Source of the DNA: Candidatus Aerophobetes bacterium Ae_b3b
GTDB taxonomy: Bacteria > Aerophobota > Aerophobia > Aerophobales > AE-B3A
Assembly (NCBI GenBank): GCA_005223085.1
Contig: NJBP01000013.1
Location: 1 to 39,340 of the forward strand
Length of the DNA: 39,340 nucleotides
Direction of reading: 5' to 3'
The notes below the pieces were generated by a model. It ran no database searches. It had not been told where the DNA came from and saw nothing but the letters and a program-made list of their open reading frames with translations. Positions 31,849 to 39,340 of the stretch are shown piece after piece (position 1 is the first letter of the stretch; each line of letters starts with the position of its first letter). The translations under genes were made by a program, and so were the position numbers.

Positions 31849-33195
31849 CTATCCTTTAGCTGGATCTTTTGCTCTTTTTACTCCCTTAAATATGCGTCTG
31901 TAGGCTAAGTTCAAGGTAAGCACAGGACCGAGATATCTCCATCTTCTCCCGGAGATCATACCGGACAGTCTCCTGAAAATACCGGGAAAGCTATAAACGT
32001 GTTGGTAGGCCCAGGTGAATCCCTCCTTTAATTCTTGGGGAGTCATCAGCTTAGGCTTGAAGACCACGTTAGCTATATCGTAGTTGGACCAGTCATGGTC
32101 GATGATCCTTCCCTCGCGGGAGAGTTTACTAGACAGCCGGGTACCTGGAAAAGGTGTAAGAATTCCAAATTGCACTGCATCTAGCTTCACTTTTTTTATA
32201 AAATTGACTGTTTTTTTAAAGATACTTTTATCATCATTATCAAACCCAAAGATAAAGGCCCCCTCTAGAAAGATGCCAAACCGATGAAATCTCTCAATGG
32301 CTTTTTTATAAAAACTTATCTTATTTTGTCGTTTATCTGCTTCTCTCAAGGAGGAAGGAGAAATAGATTCAAAGCCAACAAAAAGGGCCTTACAGCCGGA
32401 GTTCGCCGCAAGTTCTAACAGCTCTATGTCCTGAGCAACGTTAATGGAAGCTTGGCCCACCCAGAGTAACTTATACGGAATTAAGGCTCGAAATAGTTCC
32501 TTGGCATATTTCACATTTCCCATAATATTATCATCTAGAAAGGCAATAAAACGACTATAAAGAGACTTGCCTACTAAACTTTTAATCTCGGCAACTACGT
32601 CTTTTATGGGACGAAGACGATATTTTTTACCGAAGAACTTACTCACTGAACAAAAAGAGCAATCAAAGGGACAGCCTCGGCTTACCTGCAGTACCCGGGT
32701 GATGATGTATTTATTTCTCTTAAGGAGAGATCTTCGAGGAGGGCAAATTTGGGAAAGGTCGACTCGCCGTCCATCTCCATAGAATGGCTTAAGCGTTTCT
32801 TTTCCTCCTCTTTTAAAATCCTCAATTAGTCTGGGCCAGGTGGGCTCCGCCTCCCCTATTACTACTGCATCAGCGTACTGAATGGCTTCTTGAGGTAAAG
32901 CACTAGGATGCATCCCCCCTAATACCACCAAGATCCCCTTTTCTCTGAACCTATCTGCTATTTCATAGGCCCGGGGGGCAGTGGCAGTCATGGAAGTTAT
33001 TCCTACCAGATCCGCTTCTTTGTTAAAATCAATCTCTTCCACATTTTCATCAATTAGCTCTATCTCCACCTCAGGAGGAGTTACTGCTGCTACCGCCAAA
33101 AGAGATAGTTGAGGAAACTTAAAAACCTTTCCTCTGTCCATTCTCTTTTCTTTAGCTCGGATTTTCCAGGTAGGAGAAATTAAGATTATTTTCAT
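31849..33195 (-). CDS. B12-binding radical SAM protein
   Basis: 448 residues. N-terminal cobalamin-binding Rossmann domain (1-130: FPQLSLLAVAAVTP, ADLVGITSMTATAPRAYEIAD, VVLGGMHPSALP) without the base-on DxHxxG motif, as in many family members. The radical SAM core has SRGCPFDCSFCSV (about 171-183) giving C-x3-C-x2-C. The C-terminal helical part includes FLEGAFIFGFDNDD. Such proteins often methylate unactivated carbons or modify lipids and tetrapyrroles (HpnP/BchE-like). The gene lies between two other radical SAM genes, 3 and 22 bp apart, so a joint pathway is likely; its product cannot be predicted. Confidence 0.88.
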   Translation of the reverse strand: MKIILISPTWKIRAKEKRMDRGKVFKFPQLSLLAVAAVTPPEVEIELIDENVEEIDFNKEADLVGITSMTATAPRAYEIADRFREKGILVVLGGMHPSALPQEAIQYADAVVIGEAEPTWPRLIEDFKRGGKETLKPFYGDGRRVDLSQICPPRRSLLKRNKYIITRVLQVSRGCPFDCSFCSVSKFFGKKYRLRPIKDVVAEIKSLVGKSLYSRFIAFLDDNIMGNVKYAKELFRALIPYKLLWVGQASINVAQDIELLELAANSGCKALFVGFESISPSSLREADKRQNKISFYKKAIERFHRFGIFLEGAFIFGFDNDDKSIFKKTVNFIKKVKLDAVQFGILTPFPGTRLSSKLSREGRIIDHDWSNYDIANVVFKPKLMTPQELKEGFTWAYQHVYSFPGIFRRLSGMISGRRWRYLGPVLTLNLAYRRIFKGVKRAKDPAKG

Positions 33196-33217
33196 TTTCC
33201 TTCCTTATATCTTTTAT

Positions 33218-34720
33218 TCAAGGCAGGTTTTTTCCTTTACTCTGAATTTCGAATTCCTTTCTATTTTTCTTTTGGTTATTCTTTATGACCTCACTTAACT
33301 TTACTACAGAAGAATCGTATTCTCCGGCGAGCATCTTTTGAAACTCTGGTCTAGTGATTTCATCCAGATGTCTGGCGTAATTATCAAGGAATTCTGCGAT
33401 CTCACCATTGATAATGGTCTTCGCTCCATCGTGAGTTGGGTAGGCGCCAAATTCTTTAACTACCTCTCTCAGGATCTCGGGTTTGTCTATGATGGCGCAG
33501 GGGGTTAGCCAATTATCATTCTTCTTCAGTTGTTTCTTTCTTATGGAGAGAAAAAAGGGAGAAACAATCGCTTCCCGCAACCCCTTACCGTGGTTCCATA
33601 AATCAAAGATATTATCCACAGCAAAGTGAACAAAAACGCAGGGCTCAATATCTCCTTGGGAATTTATATGAAAGTATTTTCTTCCCCCGGCTATGCATCC
33701 GCCAGTCCAGGGTCCGTCGTTCCAGAAGTCTCCCACGAAAATAGGTTTCTTCGATCTCCACTCCCACACCTTCTGACGAAGTCTAGTTCTCTGTTCAGGA
33801 CTAGGCATGAGTTCGGTGGCTGGTTTTTTCCCTATGGGAATATAAATAAAATACCAACCAAAGGAGATATGTCGGTCAACAAGATCATCTATAAATTCAT
33901 CACTACTGACCATTTCTGCATTTTCTTTGGTTACAGTCACGGAAAATCCCTGCAGGACGCCCGCCCGATATAGATTCTCTCTTGCCTTATTTATTTTCTC
34001 CCAGACTCCCTTACCTCTTCTCTCATCAGTCTCCTTTTTAAATCCTTCCAGGCTAATAGCGGGAACTACATTGCCTAACCTGGCTAATTTTTCTATTCTC
34101 TCTTCATCTAACAATGTCCCATTAGTATAAACCTGGAAATACATATCATTGTGCTCTTTAGCTAAGTCCAACAGATCCTTCCCTGTCTCTTTATCCTTGT
34201 AATAGAAGGGTTCTCCACCCGAGATGGTCAAAAAACGGATACCCAGGCTTTTGGCTTCTCTTAAAATCCTATCTAAGCTGGCGTAAGATAGGCCCTGTCC
34301 TCGTGGATATTCATGAGCATAACAACCGTAGCAATTAAGATTGCAGGTGTTGGTGGGAGAGATGACAAAAAACCAGGGAGCTTTAAAGCTCTCCTCCTCC
34401 AGCTTTTCCCTTTTCTTAGCTTCCATGACCCAATCACAGAAAAAGTTCTTGGCTAGTTTTTCCCTGCTTACCTTAGACAACCTATCCTGAAGAATCAATC
34501 TGCTGAGCTCTGTCAAGGGATGTCGTTTCTGAAAAGCCTGGCGCACACTTTCCATGGCTGTTCTATTAGGACCGGCCAACTTGTACAATCCTGTTAATAT
34601 GAGGTCGAATTCCTCATAGTAATCTTTCTCATTCTCAGTCTTAGCCAGTCTGGTTAGATAGTGGTAGATTTCTCGTTCAAGGATTTTTTTCTTTAACCTC
34701 GTTGCCAGCGATTCAGCCAT
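33218..34720 (-). CDS. Radical SAM protein, first gene of the operon
   Basis: 500 residues. A helical N-terminal region (1-120) precedes SPTNTCNLNCYGCYAHEYP with C-x3-C-x2-C (about 130-137) and ISGGEPFYY (about 169). The C-terminal part has GGCIAGGRKYFHINSQGDIEPCVF, a short SPASM-like region with fewer cysteines than the gene at 30436. AAGGAGGGG lies five bases before the ATG, and a strong promoter at 34747-34775. The long N-terminal helical region without motif is shared in style with the SPASM paralog, so the two may be a partner pair. Substrate unknown. Confidence 0.88.
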   Translation of the reverse strand: MAESLATRLKKKILEREIYHYLTRLAKTENEKDYYEEFDLILTGLYKLAGPNRTAMESVRQAFQKRHPLTELSRLILQDRLSKVSREKLAKNFFCDWVMEAKKREKLEEESFKAPWFFVISPTNTCNLNCYGCYAHEYPRGQGLSYASLDRILREAKSLGIRFLTISGGEPFYYKDKETGKDLLDLAKEHNDMYFQVYTNGTLLDEERIEKLARLGNVVPAISLEGFKKETDERRGKGVWEKINKARENLYRAGVLQGFSVTVTKENAEMVSSDEFIDDLVDRHISFGWYFIYIPIGKKPATELMPSPEQRTRLRQKVWEWRSKKPIFVGDFWNDGPWTGGCIAGGRKYFHINSQGDIEPCVFVHFAVDNIFDLWNHGKGLREAIVSPFFLSIRKKQLKKNDNWLTPCAIIDKPEILREVVKEFGAYPTHDGAKTIINGEIAEFLDNYARHLDEITRPEFQKMLAGEYDSSVVKLSEVIKNNQKKNRKEFEIQSKGKNLP

Positions 34721-34746
34721 TTTCCCCTCCTTTATGGGTGAAATTC

Positions 34747-34775
34747 ATTTTAACAGACTAAAACGATAGAGTCAA
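34747..34775 (-). promoter_or_regulatory. Sigma70 promoter of the radical SAM operon
   Basis: Minus strand: -35 TTGACT (34775-34770), a 17-bp spacer, -10 TAAAAT (34752-34747), about 25 bases before the ATG at 34720. AGTCA (34770) and TGACT (34780-34784) form a partial dyad over the -35 box and the end of tetR. It resembles the tetR promoter, so shared control is possible. Confidence 0.65.
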
Positions 34776-34782
34776 ACAGTGA

Positions 34783-35403
34783 CTAAGCCTCTTTTTTAAT
34801 TCCTTCCCAGAATACCTGCCAGACTAGAGAGTCATCCTGGGAGAGTGAACCTTTTTCCTTGCGGGAAATCCAATAAATGGTGAGACTATGCATCATTCCC
34901 ACCAAGATCACGGCCAATTTCCTTGCATCCAGGGGCTTAATCTCCTGATTTCTAATTCCTTTTCGGATCAGTTGATCGAGAATCTCTACGTAGCGCGATT
35001 GCTTTTCTATCACTCTTCCCTTCAACCTCCTTTCCATCTCTTGCTTGAGCGACTCAGGAAGAGCCTGCATGATTTTAAAGAAATCCCTATTCTCTTCCAG
35101 GAACCTCAAGTGGATCCCTATGGCTAGTTTAATTCTCTGCGAGGGGAACTCATCGTTTCTCATCTCCTTTTCAATCTTCTCTAGAAGAATGTCTAGCTTT
35201 TTCTCTATAATAGAGAAAAATAGGTCCCTTTTGTCATCAAAGTGAAGATAGATCGTTCCCTTAGCTAACCCCGCCGCTCTAGCGACCTCCTCCATAGTGG
35301 TAGGATAAAACCCCTTCTTGGCGAAGAGTTTTTCCCCCGCTTCTAGAATCTGGGCGGCATGGTTTTTTTGTCTTAGCTTTCTCCTATTCATTACCTTAAG
35401 CAC
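34783..35403 (-). CDS. TetR/AcrR-family transcriptional regulator
   Basis: 206 residues from GTG 35403 (AAGGAG eight bases upstream; ATG 35391 is an alternative). The N-terminal HTH is complete: TTMEEVARAAGLAKGTIYLHFDDKRDLF (about 34-61). The C-terminal ligand domain is generic. It lies downstream of the RND pump gene on the same strand, with its own promoter and a perfect inverted-repeat operator, and is likely to repress itself and perhaps the efflux operon and the radical SAM operon. Confidence 0.92.
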   Translation of the reverse strand: MLKVMNRRKLRQKNHAAQILEAGEKLFAKKGFYPTTMEEVARAAGLAKGTIYLHFDDKRDLFFSIIEKKLDILLEKIEKEMRNDEFPSQRIKLAIGIHLRFLEENRDFFKIMQALPESLKQEMERRLKGRVIEKQSRYVEILDQLIRKGIRNQEIKPLDARKLAVILVGMMHSLTIYWISRKEKGSLSQDDSLVWQVFWEGIKKEA

Positions 35404-35452
35404 TATTAGTCTCCTTAACCTTCTAAACTTTGGAAAACCTTCAATTTCTGTC

Positions 35453-35466
35453 TGACTGTTCAGTCA
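35453..35466. promoter_or_regulatory. Putative TetR operator TGACTG-TT-CAGTCA
   Basis: Perfect inverted repeat of six-base arms around two bases, lying just downstream of the tetR -10 box, where the transcript should begin. This is the size and place of a TetR-family operator and implies autorepression. Confidence 0.7.
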
Positions 35467-35471
35467 AAATC

Positions 35472-35499
35472 ATTTTAACAGAAAATAAATTTAAGTCAA
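35472..35499 (-). promoter_or_regulatory. Sigma70 promoter of tetR
   Basis: Minus strand: -35 TTGACT (35499-35494), 16-bp spacer, -10 TAAAAT (35477-35472), followed by the operator. It shares the CTGTTAAAATGA block with the promoter of the radical SAM operon. Confidence 0.65.
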
Positions 35500-35552
35500 G
35501 ATAATCAAGGGAGGGTTCGGGGCGGATTTGACAAAAATCCTTACATATATTT

Positions 35553-38500
35553 CTATCCTTTCTTTCCGGCGAAAATGGTGTAGAGGGTGGGAACTAAGAC
35601 AAGGGTGAAGATGAATGAACTCAAAAGGCCGCCTATCACCGTCCTGGCCATAGGGGCCCACATCTCCGCTCCCGCACCAAGACCTAAGGCCATGGGCAGC
35701 AGGGCAAAAACAGTGGTAAAAGTGGTCATCAAAATAGGACGAAGTCTTCTCCTCGCCCCCAGCCTTACAGCTTCAGATAGCGTGAGACCCCTTTCCCTTA
35801 GAATGTTGATGTAACTTATCATAACAATACCGTTATTTACAACGATCCCCGCCAACATAATAAGCCCCATGTAGACGACGATTGTGAACACAGTCCCGCT
35901 CAAAAACAACACTAAGATAACCCCTATAGCGGCAAAGGGCAGGGCCAGCATAATCACAAAAGGATAGCGTAAAGACTCAAATTGAGAGGCCATAACCATG
36001 TAAACAAGCACAACGGCTAAGATGAGAGCAAAGAAAAGACTGCGAAAGGATTCCGCCATCTCCTGCTGTTCACCACCGAATTCCACCAAGAAGCCCTCAG
36101 GTATTCTGATGTCAGCCAGAGCCTCCTTTATGTCCCCGGTTATACTACCCAGATCTCTTCCCTTGATCCCTCCGGAAACGGTAATGACTCGCTGCTGTTC
36201 CTTCCTCTCAATTTGTGCCGGACCAAGTCCCTCTTCAATCCGGGCTACGCTATCAAGGGATATCTGTCTACCCAAGGGGGAGGCGATGAAGATTTTTCCG
36301 AGATCAGCTGGACTCTCCCGATCTTCAGCCTGCAGCCTCACCAGAATGTTGTACTCATCCCCACCCTCACGGAACCAGGAGGCTACAGTGCCGGCATTGG
36401 CAGTGCGGATTGTCTGAGCTATTTGGGAGAAGTTAAGACCCAGGGATGAGGCTTTATCTCTGTCAATCCTTACCTGAAGCTCTGGCTGTCCTTCCTCAAG
36501 GCTCATCCTTGGCTCCACCACTCCCTTCACCTTCCCTATTGAATCAAAGACCTCTTGAGCTAGTCTTTTCCCTTGGGTTAAGTCATAACCTTTTATGTCC
36601 AGAGCAATGGGACTTCCACCAAATAGCATCTGTTCGCCGGGATCCCCCCCGCCGAACCTCACCGTAGCCTCACCTACCTTGAGTTTCCCACGAAGACTGT
36701 CCACAATCTCCCTGGTAGAACGCTCTCTCTGGGATAGATCCACCAGCTTAACTGTCAGAGAAGATTTATGAGATCCGCCGCCGCCGAAACCCATCATTCC
36801 ACCAGCAGCACCTACCTGAGCCAGAAGACTCTCCAATTCTGGAGTATTTTCTCTGAGTTTCTCTTCGACCTCCCTGCTAATCTCATCAGTTAAGGCCAAT
36901 CTGGTACCTACGGGCATCTCCACATCTACAGAGAATCTTCCTTCGTCCGTCTCGGGGAAAAACCTTGTTCCTATGCGGGGTACCAGAAGAAGACTGGCGA
37001 CGAGGATTCCAACCGAACTGATGATGACTGTTTTTCGGTGTCCCAGAACCCAGCTTAGCACCATCTGGTACCGCTCCTCCGCATAGCTAAACCTTCCTCT
37101 GGAAGAACCTTTCTTTTCTTCACCTGTCCGATGCGACTTTATGGAAAGGTATTTGGAACATAGCACGGGAATGAGGGTCAAGGCCACAAAAAGGGAGGAT
37201 AAAAGAGCGAATGCCACCGTGTAGGCCAGGTGCTTAAAGAAAATACTGGCAATGCCCGTAGTGAAGAGCAGGGAAAGAAAAACTACCAGAGTGGTCAGGA
37301 TAGAGGCAGTGATAGCCATTCCTACCTCATCACTACCTACCACAGCCGCTTCCTCAATTGACTTTCCCTCCTCCCGGTGACGAAAAATATTCTCCAAAAC
37401 AACGATGGCACTGTCCACCAGCATCCCCACCCCCAGGGCTAATCCACCCAAGGTCATGATATTCAGGGTAAGGTGAGTGACATGCATAAGGATAAAGGCC
37501 ACCATGATGGAAAGGGGGATAGCGGTGAAGATGATGAGGCTGCTGGGGATATTGGCCAGGAAGAGGAAGATAATGATAATAGCTATTATAGCTCCGAGAA
37601 TAGCCACTTGCTCAAGCTGAAAGATAGAATCCTTGATAAACGACGAGGTATCAAAGACGGTCCCTACCTCTACATCCTGGGGCAAATCCTTTTCTATTTG
37701 AGTGAGTTTCTCATGAACCCCATCGGCAACTCTGACCGTGTTAGTTCCCGACTGCTTACGTACGACTAGGATGATACCCTGTTTCCCATTGATCCGGACC
37801 TCACTTCGCCGCTCCTTGAAGGTATCCTTAACCTGGGCCACGTCTCCGAGATATATAGGCACTCCCCCTTTGGTAGCTATGACTACCTTCTCTATTTGAG
37901 AAACCTGAGTGAACTCACCCATAGTCCTAACGAAGAACTCTTTCTCACCGCTCTCAAGGTAGCCTCCAGGAAGATTGAGGTTCTCAGCCCGAAGGGTACC
38001 GGCGAGTTGAGTCAAAGACAACCCTACCGAGGCCAGTCGACTGCGATCTACCTGGACCTGAATCTCCCTCTCTTTTCCTCCCGCAACCTCGACGGAAGCC
38101 ACCCCCTCCAGCTGCTCGAGCTCATATCTGATATCCTCATCGGCCAGGTGACGGAGCTGCACCAGATCCTGATCACCAGACAGGCTCAGTACCATAAGGG
38201 GCATCAGAGAGGGGTCAAACTTAAAGGTGAGCGGATCGTCCGCTCCCTCGGGCAACCCTCCCTTAACCAAGGAAATGTTTTCCCGCACATCGTTAGCTGC
38301 CTCATCCATATTAGTACCCCAGTCAAAGTTCATAATGATCACTGAGTTACCATCGGATGAGACCGAGCTTACCTCCTTGATGTTATTAACGGTGCTTACC
38401 ATCTTCTCCAGGGGCTCGGTGACCATCTTTTCCACCTCAAGAGGAGCTGCTCCCTCATAGTTCGTCATCACCATAATGACCGGGAACGTAATATCAGGGT

Positions 38501-38609
38501 AAAGGTCAATAGCTATTCTCGTTAGCGAGAATCCTCCCAGGACCAAAACGGCCAGGAAGACCATAAAAGTAGCTATAGGCCGTCTGATAGCTATGCGGGA
38601 AAGGCTCAT
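35553..38609 (-). CDS. RND family efflux pump (AcrB/HAE1 type)
   Basis: 1018 residues, the normal RND length. N-terminal IRRPIATFMVFLAVLVLGG is the first membrane helix; two large periplasmic loops follow. The proton-relay helix reads LGVGMLVDSAIVVLEN (about 390-405): one Asp where AcrB has two, as in SwrC-like pumps. The second half repeats the fold (ASQFESLRYPFVIMLALPFAAIG, AGIVVNNGIVMISY). It exports drugs, lipids or metabolites using the proton gradient, working with a membrane-fusion protein whose gene ends four bases inside this start. No outer membrane factor gene is visible in the window. The presence of an RND-MFP pair fits an organism with two membranes. Confidence 0.95.
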   Translation of the reverse strand: MSLSRIAIRRPIATFMVFLAVLVLGGFSLTRIAIDLYPDITFPVIMVMTNYEGAAPLEVEKMVTEPLEKMVSTVNNIKEVSSVSSDGNSVIIMNFDWGTNMDEAANDVRENISLVKGGLPEGADDPLTFKFDPSLMPLMVLSLSGDQDLVQLRHLADEDIRYELEQLEGVASVEVAGGKEREIQVQVDRSRLASVGLSLTQLAGTLRAENLNLPGGYLESGEKEFFVRTMGEFTQVSQIEKVVIATKGGVPIYLGDVAQVKDTFKERRSEVRINGKQGIILVVRKQSGTNTVRVADGVHEKLTQIEKDLPQDVEVGTVFDTSSFIKDSIFQLEQVAILGAIIAIIIIFLFLANIPSSLIIFTAIPLSIMVAFILMHVTHLTLNIMTLGGLALGVGMLVDSAIVVLENIFRHREEGKSIEEAAVVGSDEVGMAITASILTTLVVFLSLLFTTGIASIFFKHLAYTVAFALLSSLFVALTLIPVLCSKYLSIKSHRTGEEKKGSSRGRFSYAEERYQMVLSWVLGHRKTVIISSVGILVASLLLVPRIGTRFFPETDEGRFSVDVEMPVGTRLALTDEISREVEEKLRENTPELESLLAQVGAAGGMMGFGGGGSHKSSLTVKLVDLSQRERSTREIVDSLRGKLKVGEATVRFGGGDPGEQMLFGGSPIALDIKGYDLTQGKRLAQEVFDSIGKVKGVVEPRMSLEEGQPELQVRIDRDKASSLGLNFSQIAQTIRTANAGTVASWFREGGDEYNILVRLQAEDRESPADLGKIFIASPLGRQISLDSVARIEEGLGPAQIERKEQQRVITVSGGIKGRDLGSITGDIKEALADIRIPEGFLVEFGGEQQEMAESFRSLFFALILAVVLVYMVMASQFESLRYPFVIMLALPFAAIGVILVLFLSGTVFTIVVYMGLIMLAGIVVNNGIVMISYINILRERGLTLSEAVRLGARRRLRPILMTTFTTVFALLPMALGLGAGAEMWAPMARTVIGGLLSSFIFTLVLVPTLYTIFAGKKG

Positions 38610-39340
38610 TCTTCATCCCCTTCCTGAATTCGTACCTTATCCCCATCCTTGAGGTCCGAGGGGCCGGCAACGACCACTAGATCTCCCTCATCAAGCCCAC
38701 TCAGTACTTCTACCAAGTCGTCTGTTTCCAAACCAGCCCTGACCTTCCTAAGGTGAACCGTCCCGTTCCGAACCACGAAAACCTCTTTTTGCCCGTCCTT
38801 CTCCACTAGAGCACTCTGTGGAACAAGAAGGGCATTATCGCGCTGAACCAGTAGTCTCACTCTGGGGAACATCCCCGGTTTCATGAGATAGTCGGGATTG
38901 GAGACCTTTATTGCCACCTCTATTTTTCTGCTTAAGGGGTCCATAACCGGGCTAATGTTAATCTCCTTTACCTCGAAGACTTTATCCAAATAGGTGTCCA
39001 CTTTTACGCCTACCCTCTGAGTTAATTTCACCAGGTCAATGTCCTCATCACTCACATGGGTTAAGAGCTTTACGGTGTCTATATCTACAATACTCACCAG
39101 AGGCTGAGTAGGACCAACCATTGCTCCTACATCAACAAAGCGCTTGCTAATGATTCCAGAAATGGGAGCTTTTATAGTACAATCTTCCAGACGAATTTTA
39201 GCCAACCCCAGAGCAACTTCAGCCTGTTCAGCTTGCGCTTGGACGCCTTTTATTTTTGCCTCCCAGCTTTTTGCTTTCTTAAGACTTTCCAGGCTCTTTA
39301 GGCTGGCTTGAGTCTGTTCTACCTGTGCCTCTACCACCTT
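38606..39340 (-). CDS. RND periplasmic adaptor (membrane-fusion protein), N-terminus outside the window
   Basis: At least 243 residues, open to the right edge. From the visible N-terminal side: a coiled-coil hairpin end (VEAQVEQTQASLKSL...LGLAKIRLEDC), the lipoyl half-motif TIKAPISGIISKRFVDVGAMV, a beta-barrel (VKLLTHVSDEDIDLVKL, PGMFPRVRLLV) and a membrane-proximal domain (ALLVPQSALVEKDGQKEVFVV). This is the HlyD/AcrA adaptor fold. Its stop overlaps the pump start by four bases (ATGA), so the two are translationally coupled. Confidence 0.92.
   Translation of the reverse strand, partial: KVVEAQVEQTQASLKSLESLKKAKSWEAKIKGVQAQAEQAEVALGLAKIRLEDCTIKAPISGIISKRFVDVGAMVGPTQPLVSIVDIDTVKLLTHVSDEDIDLVKLTQRVGVKVDTYLDKVFEVKEINISPVMDPLSRKIEVAIKVSNPDYLMKPGMFPRVRLLVQRDNALLVPQSALVEKDGQKEVFVVRNGTVHLRKVRAGLETDDLVEVLSGLDEGDLVVVAGPSDLKDGDKVRIQEGDEE

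Overview
The window joins two unlike genomes. Bases 1 to about 9180 are very AT-rich and look archaeal: a CooC-type ATPase fragment, HdrC and HdrB subunits, an F420-type luciferase-like oxidoreductase and two tandem P-type cation ATPases. From about 9180 to the end the base composition is more balanced and the genes are bacterial: sigma70-type promoters, bL32, PlsX/FabH, ThiE, Tsa proteins, BioY, an RND pump. The switch falls inside two divergently read genes. The ATPase loses its native start and the sugar-permease gene loses its first half at the same point. That is what a chimeric assembly join looks like, although a real recombination cannot be excluded from sequence alone. The archaeon is an anaerobe with CODH and heterodisulfide-reductase-type metabolism. 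The bacterium looks like an anaerobic, uncultured-phylum type, but I cannot name either one.

Bacterial layout. 9183-9761 is the C-terminal part of an RbsC-type permease, followed by a terminator. 9906-11848 has no convincing intact gene. It holds a decayed HTH fragment and a roughly 780-bp array of a 10-bp near-palindrome (TCCTTCAGGA or its complement TCCTGAAGGA) spaced about 20 bp apart; this is the most unusual object in the window. 11849-15667 is a mobile-element module: a zinc-finger protein, a Cys-rich hypothetical protein, a short excisionase-like ORF, a small helical protein and a large serine recombinase. The last codons of the recombinase run antisense through the 3' end of a tRNA (probably Asn), which marks an attachment site.

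15718-17731 (minus) is a sugar isomerase/dehydrogenase pair with its own promoter. 18142-20787 (plus) is thiD2E-tsaE-tsaB-rimI behind a near-consensus promoter and a REP-like palindrome. 20762-28897 (minus) is a tight run: NDP-forming acyl-CoA synthetase, rpmF, plsX, fabH, a DUF4139 protein, an EF-G-like GTPase and bioY. A second REP-like palindrome separates it from 29056-34720 (minus): three radical SAM proteins, a tandem Nudix protein and coaD. 34783-39340 (minus) is an RND efflux operon (membrane-fusion protein, pump) with a TetR regulator whose perfect operator overlaps its own start-site region.

No rRNA, complete tRNA, CRISPR array or intact insertion sequence was seen.
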